Shown here: positions 49,553-53,586 of the stretch, one piece after another | Position numbering within the stretch: the first letter of the stretch is position 1 | Layout: the number at the start of each line of letters is the position of its first letter | DNA from: an uncultured Spirochaetaceae bacterium | GTDB taxonomy: Bacteria > Spirochaetota > Spirochaetia > Sphaerochaetales > Sphaerochaetaceae | Direction of reading: 5' to 3' | NCBI GenBank assembly: GCA_944389155.1 | Contig: CALXLI010000068.1 | Location: forward strand, 1-53,586 | Length of the DNA: 53,586 nucleotides | The notes under the pieces: generated by a model | What the model saw: the letters and a program-made list of their open reading frames with translations, nothing else | What the model was told of the DNA's origin: nothing | The model's database searches: none | Translations under genes and position numbers: made by a program

Positions 49553-50555
49553 GAATTTCGATAAAGCTCCGCTTCTTGAAGTGAGCCATCTGAGAAAGCT
49601 TTTCCCATCAGGCTCTTCCGTATTTTCAAGAAAGAGCGCTCCGATAAAGGCTGTTGATGATGTTTCGTTCACCCTTTCAGCGGGCGAGACTCTTGGTGTT
49701 GTCGGAGAGTCAGGCTGCGGCAAGAGCACTATGGGACGTGCCGTGCTTCGCCTTATCGAACCGACTTCCGGCTCTGTTATCTTCAAGGGAAAGGATTTCA
49801 CTAAGGCAACAGGACAGGAACTTCGTCAGATGCGTTCTGATATGCAGATAATATTCCAGGACCCATATGCTTCGTTGAATCCGAGGATGACTGTCGGCGA
49901 GATAATCGCGGAGCCTTTGGAGATACAGAAGCGCTATAAGACTAAGGAAGAGGAGCGGAAGAGGGTGCTTGAGGTGATGGATGTTGTTGGCCTCAACCCT
50001 AAATACTACAACAGGTATCCTCATGAGTTCTCCGGAGGGCAAAGGCAGAGGATAGGAATAGCCAGGGCTATTGTCCTCGGTCCTTCGCTTGTCGTATGCG
50101 ATGAGCCTGTTTCAGCTCTCGATGTATCTATCCAGTCGCAGGTGCTGAATCTTCTGAGGCAGCTTCAGTCGTCTATGGGTATGGCTTATATATTCATATC
50201 GCACAGCCTGAGCGTCATAAAGCATATATCTGACAGGGTGATGGTAATGTACCTGGGACATGTCATGGAAACAGCAGACAAGGAAGAGCTTTTTGCCAAC
50301 CCTTCGCATCCATATACAAGGGCGCTTCTTTCTGCAATACCGCTTCCTGAACGGCACTCGAAAGAGAAGCATCAAAGGATTATACTCCAAGGTGATCTTC
50401 CAAGTCCTGCTGATCCTCCTTCGGGCTGTGTGTTCCACACCAGGTGCTACATGGCGGATGCTATATGCAGCACGGAGAAGCCGGAACTCAGGGATATTGG
50501 GAATGGTCATTTCGTAGCTTGCCACTTCTGTGAGAAGTGCAGGGGAAAGGAGTAA
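49545..50555 (+). CDS. dppF: Peptide ABC transporter ATP-binding protein DppF
   Basis: A 336-residue ATPase, partner of DppD. Walker A LGVVGESGCGKSTMGRAVLR, signature EFSGGQRQRIGIARAIVLG, Walker B LVVCDEPVSALDVSIQSQVL and H-loop FISHSLSVIKHISD. The C-terminal Cys-rich domain is GCVFHTRCYMADAICSTEKP. ATG 49545 lies within the end of dppD and follows GGGAGGATGAG; the longer frame from 49404 is inside dppD and not credible. Confidence 0.96.
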   Translation: MSENFDKAPLLEVSHLRKLFPSGSSVFSRKSAPIKAVDDVSFTLSAGETLGVVGESGCGKSTMGRAVLRLIEPTSGSVIFKGKDFTKATGQELRQMRSDMQIIFQDPYASLNPRMTVGEIIAEPLEIQKRYKTKEEERKRVLEVMDVVGLNPKYYNRYPHEFSGGQRQRIGIARAIVLGPSLVVCDEPVSALDVSIQSQVLNLLRQLQSSMGMAYIFISHSLSVIKHISDRVMVMYLGHVMETADKEELFANPSHPYTRALLSAIPLPERHSKEKHQRIILQGDLPSPADPPSGCVFHTRCYMADAICSTEKPELRDIGNGHFVACHFCEKCRGKE

Positions 50556-50558
50556 TGG

Positions 50559-51644
50559 ATGAAAATCGTTGATATCAGGACACATAAGCTGGAGGTGCCA
50601 TTGGCGCATCCTCTGAGGATATCACTTGGAATAGTCACGCATGCTATCAGCTGTCTGGTAGAAGTTGTGACAGATGAAGGCATCATTGGATACGGAGAAG
50701 GCTCTCCAGGTCCTTTGATCACAGGAGAGAACCTTGCGGGCACTGTCGCGACCGTCGCAGCTCTCAGGGAGAAGCTCATCGGACAGGATCCTAGGGATAT
50801 CGAGGCTGTGAATGCCATAGCTTCACGTACAGTTGCCTATGCAATGACTGCAAAGGCTGCTGTTGATATCGCCTGCCATGATATCCTCGGAAAGAGCACC
50901 GGCCTTCCTCTTTATAAGATCATGGGCGGTATGTCAGGAGAGATCGAGACAGACATGACAGTTGGCATAGATGAGCCTGAGAAGATGGCGGCCCTTGCCA
51001 AGAAGCACGTTGAGGATGGCTTTGATACCATCAAGACAAAGGTCGGCACATCTTTTTCTGATGACATTGCACGGGTGAAGGCAATCAGGGAAGCTGTGGG
51101 TGATGCTGTGAAGATACGCCTTGACGCTAATCAGGCCTGGCATGCGAAAGAGGCTGTGAATCTTATCGAGCGCCTTGCTGACTATGATATAGAGCTTGTT
51201 GAGCAGCCTGTCCAGCGCTATGACTTCGATGGCCTGAAATATGTCACTTCGCATAGCCCTGTACCTATCATGGCTGATGAGGCGTGCTGGGACTCCAAGG
51301 ATGCTCTTCGCCTTGTTTCAGAGCATGCTGTTGATTATATCAACATAAAGCTTATGAAGTGCGGCGGGCTCTATGAAGCAAGGAAGATTGTCCAGATTGC
51401 AGAAGCTGGCGGGGTAGAGTGCATGCTTGGCTGCATGGCAGAGGAGAGCGGAATAGCCATAAACGCTGCCGCAGCTCTTGGCGCCGGAATGAAGAACATA
51501 ACACGGGCTGACCTCGATGCATCGTTCTCACTCTCTGAGCTTCCGTTCGAGGGTGGCTTCACAGTCAAGGATACCCGTCATCTTGTCCTTTCATCAGAAC
51601 CTGGCCTCGGTATCAAAGGCCTGAAGCCTTGGGTGATGGCATGA
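50559..51644 (+). CDS. Dipeptide epimerase (L-Ala-D/L-Glu epimerase type, enolase superfamily)
   Basis: A 361-residue enolase-superfamily enzyme of the muconate-lactonising/AEE subgroup. The catalytic K-x-K is in GFDTIKTKVGTSFSDD, the three metal acids in IRLDANQAW, IELVEQPVQ and IMADEACWDS, and the opposite Lys in YINIKLMKCGGLYEA. Two Lys on both faces fit 1,1-proton transfer, i.e. epimerisation. YkfB of B. subtilis and YcjG of E. coli convert L-Ala-D-Glu to L-Ala-L-Glu in murein recycling. Specificity can differ in other members. AAAGGAG precedes the ATG, 4 nt after dppF. ATGA links it to the next gene. Confidence 0.92.
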   Translation: MKIVDIRTHKLEVPLAHPLRISLGIVTHAISCLVEVVTDEGIIGYGEGSPGPLITGENLAGTVATVAALREKLIGQDPRDIEAVNAIASRTVAYAMTAKAAVDIACHDILGKSTGLPLYKIMGGMSGEIETDMTVGIDEPEKMAALAKKHVEDGFDTIKTKVGTSFSDDIARVKAIREAVGDAVKIRLDANQAWHAKEAVNLIERLADYDIELVEQPVQRYDFDGLKYVTSHSPVPIMADEACWDSKDALRLVSEHAVDYINIKLMKCGGLYEARKIVQIAEAGGVECMLGCMAEESGIAINAAAALGAGMKNITRADLDASFSLSELPFEGGFTVKDTRHLVLSSEPGLGIKGLKPWVMA

Positions 51645-53035
51645 GAGAAGAGTGCGGGAGAGAGCTTGAAGCGCTTATATCTGAAGTAATGGCTGATGGC
51701 AATGCCAGAGGGCTTGCCATTGGCGTGACAGATGAAAAGGGAAACATCCTTTATGAACATTATTCTGGGTATCGTGACGCGGAGAAACGCCTTCCTATAA
51801 ACCGTGACACGATATTCGGCATGGCATCTGTGACGAAGTCCTTTACGGCACTTGCGATAATGCAGATGCAGATGGATGGCATCCTTTCCATAACAGATCC
51901 TGTAAGCAAGTACATCCCTTGCTTCAAGGGCAAAAACCAGGGGAAAGATGTTCTTATATGGCATCTGCTCTGCCATTCTGGCGGTTATTTTCCTCTTCCA
52001 CGCATTGTTGTTGACAAGACAGCTGAGGAGATGGGGATAAAGGACAGCCTTGAGAATGAGCTTATATATAGAGAGGACTTTGCAGATGAAGGCGTGCGCC
52101 GCGTAGCATCACGGCTGGACTCTCAGACTAGGTTCACAGGTGTTCCTGGGCAGCGCCTGAGCTATTGCAATGATGGATTCGGGCTTTTATCGGATATCAT
52201 AAGGCGTCATTCAGGGTATGGTTCATTCGCACGCTATCTTGATGAGAGGATACTCAGACCTCTTGGGATGATGAGAAGCAACACGAGCTTTATCCGCAAC
52301 ACGCTTGATGAAAATGCAGCAATTCTCTATTCGCTTGAGAACGGTGAGTGGAGAGCTGATAAAGACTATGAGAATGATGCATTTGTACTGCATGGTGGCG
52401 GTGCCCTCAAGTCTACTCTTTCAGATATGCTGAAATATGCTGCGATGTATCTTGCTGAAGGTGAATCATTGGCTGGTGAAAGGATCATAGATCGCTATTC
52501 GATCCATGAGATGGAGAAGCCAAGGGTTCTGATGAAGCCCGGTGTGTACTATGGTTATGGCCTTGAGTCCAAGATGCTTGATGATATGACCATAATAGAG
52601 CATAGCGGAAGCCTTCCTGGAGTTTCATCGAACTTTGCGTTCTCTCCAGATGCACAGCTTGGAGTTGTGGTGCTTTGCAACACGATGGATGTTTCTGTCG
52701 GGGCTGTATCAGATGCGGTTTTCAATGCAATGCTTGGCCGTCCTGTACTCTCCACAAGGATTGAGCATAGGAAAAGAGAGTGGAGCAAAGCTGAGATGGA
52801 AGAGCTTGAAGGCGAGTACATCTCAGGTGAAGGCGATAGCTTCCTTCTCAGGATTGAAGGCAATACGCTTTCCATGACGCTGAACGGAAAACCGATAGAT
52901 CTTGATGCGATATACCCATGGAAAGGTTTGGTCCGTAAGAAATACAGTGATGTATACCTTACAGCTGTAAGAGATGAAAAAGGTCATGTCTTTGCAGCTC
53001 AGTACGGGAGCAGGATCTTTCCTAAGACCATGTGA
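51641..53035 (+). CDS. Serine beta-lactamase-like hydrolase (class C/D-Ala peptidase fold)
   Basis: A 464-residue protein of the beta-lactamase/transpeptidase fold. The nucleophile motif S-x-x-K is in FGMASVTKSFTALAIMQM, the Y-x-N in RLSYCNDGFGLLSD, and the third motif (H-S-G) in IIEHSGSLPGVSSNFAFSP. No signal peptide is visible, so it is cytosolic. Residues 380-464 form a C-terminal beta-barrel-like extension (EGEYISGEGDSFLLRIEGN). In this operon it may be a D-amino-acid or muropeptide amidase/esterase. ATGA coupled to the epimerase gene; the hairpin at 53045 closes the operon. Confidence 0.88.
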   Translation: MREECGRELEALISEVMADGNARGLAIGVTDEKGNILYEHYSGYRDAEKRLPINRDTIFGMASVTKSFTALAIMQMQMDGILSITDPVSKYIPCFKGKNQGKDVLIWHLLCHSGGYFPLPRIVVDKTAEEMGIKDSLENELIYREDFADEGVRRVASRLDSQTRFTGVPGQRLSYCNDGFGLLSDIIRRHSGYGSFARYLDERILRPLGMMRSNTSFIRNTLDENAAILYSLENGEWRADKDYENDAFVLHGGGALKSTLSDMLKYAAMYLAEGESLAGERIIDRYSIHEMEKPRVLMKPGVYYGYGLESKMLDDMTIIEHSGSLPGVSSNFAFSPDAQLGVVVLCNTMDVSVGAVSDAVFNAMLGRPVLSTRIEHRKREWSKAEMEELEGEYISGEGDSFLLRIEGNTLSMTLNGKPIDLDAIYPWKGLVRKKYSDVYLTAVRDEKGHVFAAQYGSRIFPKTM

Positions 53036-53044
53036 GGCAAGCTG

Positions 53045-53075
53045 GGGGTTATCCTGAAGGGGATAGCCCCATGCT
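53045..53075 (+). terminator. Terminator hairpin of the peptide operon
   Basis: 10-bp stem GGGGTTATCC (53045-53054) and GGATAGCCCC (53061-53070), one G-U pair; the tail is only mildly T-rich. Confidence 0.6.
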
Positions 53076-53089
53076 TATTCTTCTGAAGA

Positions 53090-53586
53090 TCATTCGCTCT
53101 TCCATTCTGCGATTCTTCTTTCGCTTGTGGAGAACGATATGCCCACCGAGTGCATCACCATACCCGGCTTCATGAGATAGGAGTATCTTTCCCTGTATCT
53201 CTTCTCCTCAATCTGCCTCAGGGCCTCATCAGCGCTCCTGTCCGTCTTGAGCTCGAATATCCATATGTGCCTGCCTGTAAGCAGGACCTCATCAGACCTT
53301 CCTGCAGGCCCCCTGTCTTCCGATACGGCATAAAGCCCTGCCATTATGAATATGGCATGGAATACAGTATGGTACGACCTCTCCCTGTCTCCTCCCATCA
53401 GCTCATATGAGAACGCGGAGAAGTACTCGTCAAGCTTCTCCTTAAGGGCCTCTTCATCCCCAGCTGCGGCAGCCCTGGTGAATGATGAGAACCAGTGCTT
53501 CAGGAATGATGGGCTTTTTGCATAGCGCGAAAGGAGATTCCCTGCGAACGACGATGCGACCTCCCTGTTCGGGAAGCGGAGGAAAT
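53090..53586 (-). CDS. AAA-ATPase/PD-(D/E)XK (DUF1703) protein, C-terminal part
   Basis: The gene enters from beyond the right edge and reads openly for 165 codons to its stop. It holds FLRFPNREVASSFAGNLLSR, SYHTVFHAIFIMAGLYAV, and the nuclease block GRSDEVLLTGRHIWIFELKT with catalytic D..E-x-K and a following Gln in DEALRQIEEKRY. The end is GISFSTSERRIAEWKSE. It is in frame where the copy at 6422-7245 has a nonsense codon and frameshifts, so it is probably functional. The AAA part with Walker A lies outside the window. DNA identity to the left copy is very high over about 330 bases. Confidence 0.85.
   Translation of the reverse strand, partial: FLRFPNREVASSFAGNLLSRYAKSPSFLKHWFSSFTRAAAAGDEEALKEKLDEYFSAFSYELMGGDRERSYHTVFHAIFIMAGLYAVSEDRGPAGRSDEVLLTGRHIWIFELKTDRSADEALRQIEEKRYRERYSYLMKPGMVMHSVGISFSTSERRIAEWKSE

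Noticed and set aside
1..53586. CRISPR arrays, rRNA and tRNA genes, insertion-sequence transposases
   Set aside because: I found no regular repeat-spacer array, no tRNA cloverleaf signals in the gaps, and no transposase motif on either strand.

Overview
The window reads as a chromosomal stretch of a moderate-GC, probably gut-associated spirochaete, most like the Sphaerochaeta group. This rests on the spirochaete-style secretory signals of the binding proteins (hydrophobic core ending in FAGG), the DUF6062 and PD-(D/E)XK families present, a PL9 pectate lyase and the ABC-importer-rich content; it is inference, because no rRNA or tRNA gene is present. Genes are tightly packed with many ATGA/GTGA overlaps.

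Layout: a DUF1016 nuclease remnant (182-433); RNase D; a possible small RNA; an acidic three-TM protein; a ROK regulator; htpG; mscS; a decayed AAA/PD-(D/E)XK (DUF1703) gene (6422-7245); rlmE; two tandem sigma-54-driven small RNAs (7918-8141); a rhomboid protease; adenosine deaminase; an ankyrin protein; proS. A long operon (12743-20161) couples an iron/sugar-phosphate-type ABC importer to a class II aldolase, a two-subunit transketolase and a DUF6062 protein. Then come osmC and an unknown partner, baiN, aspS, a DUF234-type ATPase with a large palindrome upstream, a secreted PL9 pectate lyase with a small beta-sandwich protein, and carAB.

A phage-shock island follows (33557-36148): pspC and a first pspA behind a sigma-54 promoter, pspF, and a second pspA behind its own sigma-54 promoter. 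Next are nagB, rsmI, a SpoU methyltransferase, a CDF transporter, a Lon-like protease, a Nif3-like protein, lspA, a small membrane protein, a GH43-like propeller and an M19 dipeptidase. The last block (45062-53035) is a dppABCDF-type peptide importer with a dipeptide epimerase and a serine hydrolase, which fits murein-peptide recycling. A second DUF1703 nuclease gene runs off the right edge.

Two observations stand out. First, the two tandem small RNAs have -24/-12 promoters like those of the psp genes and carry a copy of the 16S rRNA anti-Shine-Dalgarno tail; one displays it in a hairpin loop. Second, about twelve genes have no Shine-Dalgarno sequence and instead carry a -10 element exactly 6 (once 7) nt before the start codon, which predicts leaderless mRNAs. 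Together they suggest, as a hypothesis only, a stress circuit in which PspF/sigma-54 RNAs mask Shine-Dalgarno-led messages and spare leaderless ones.
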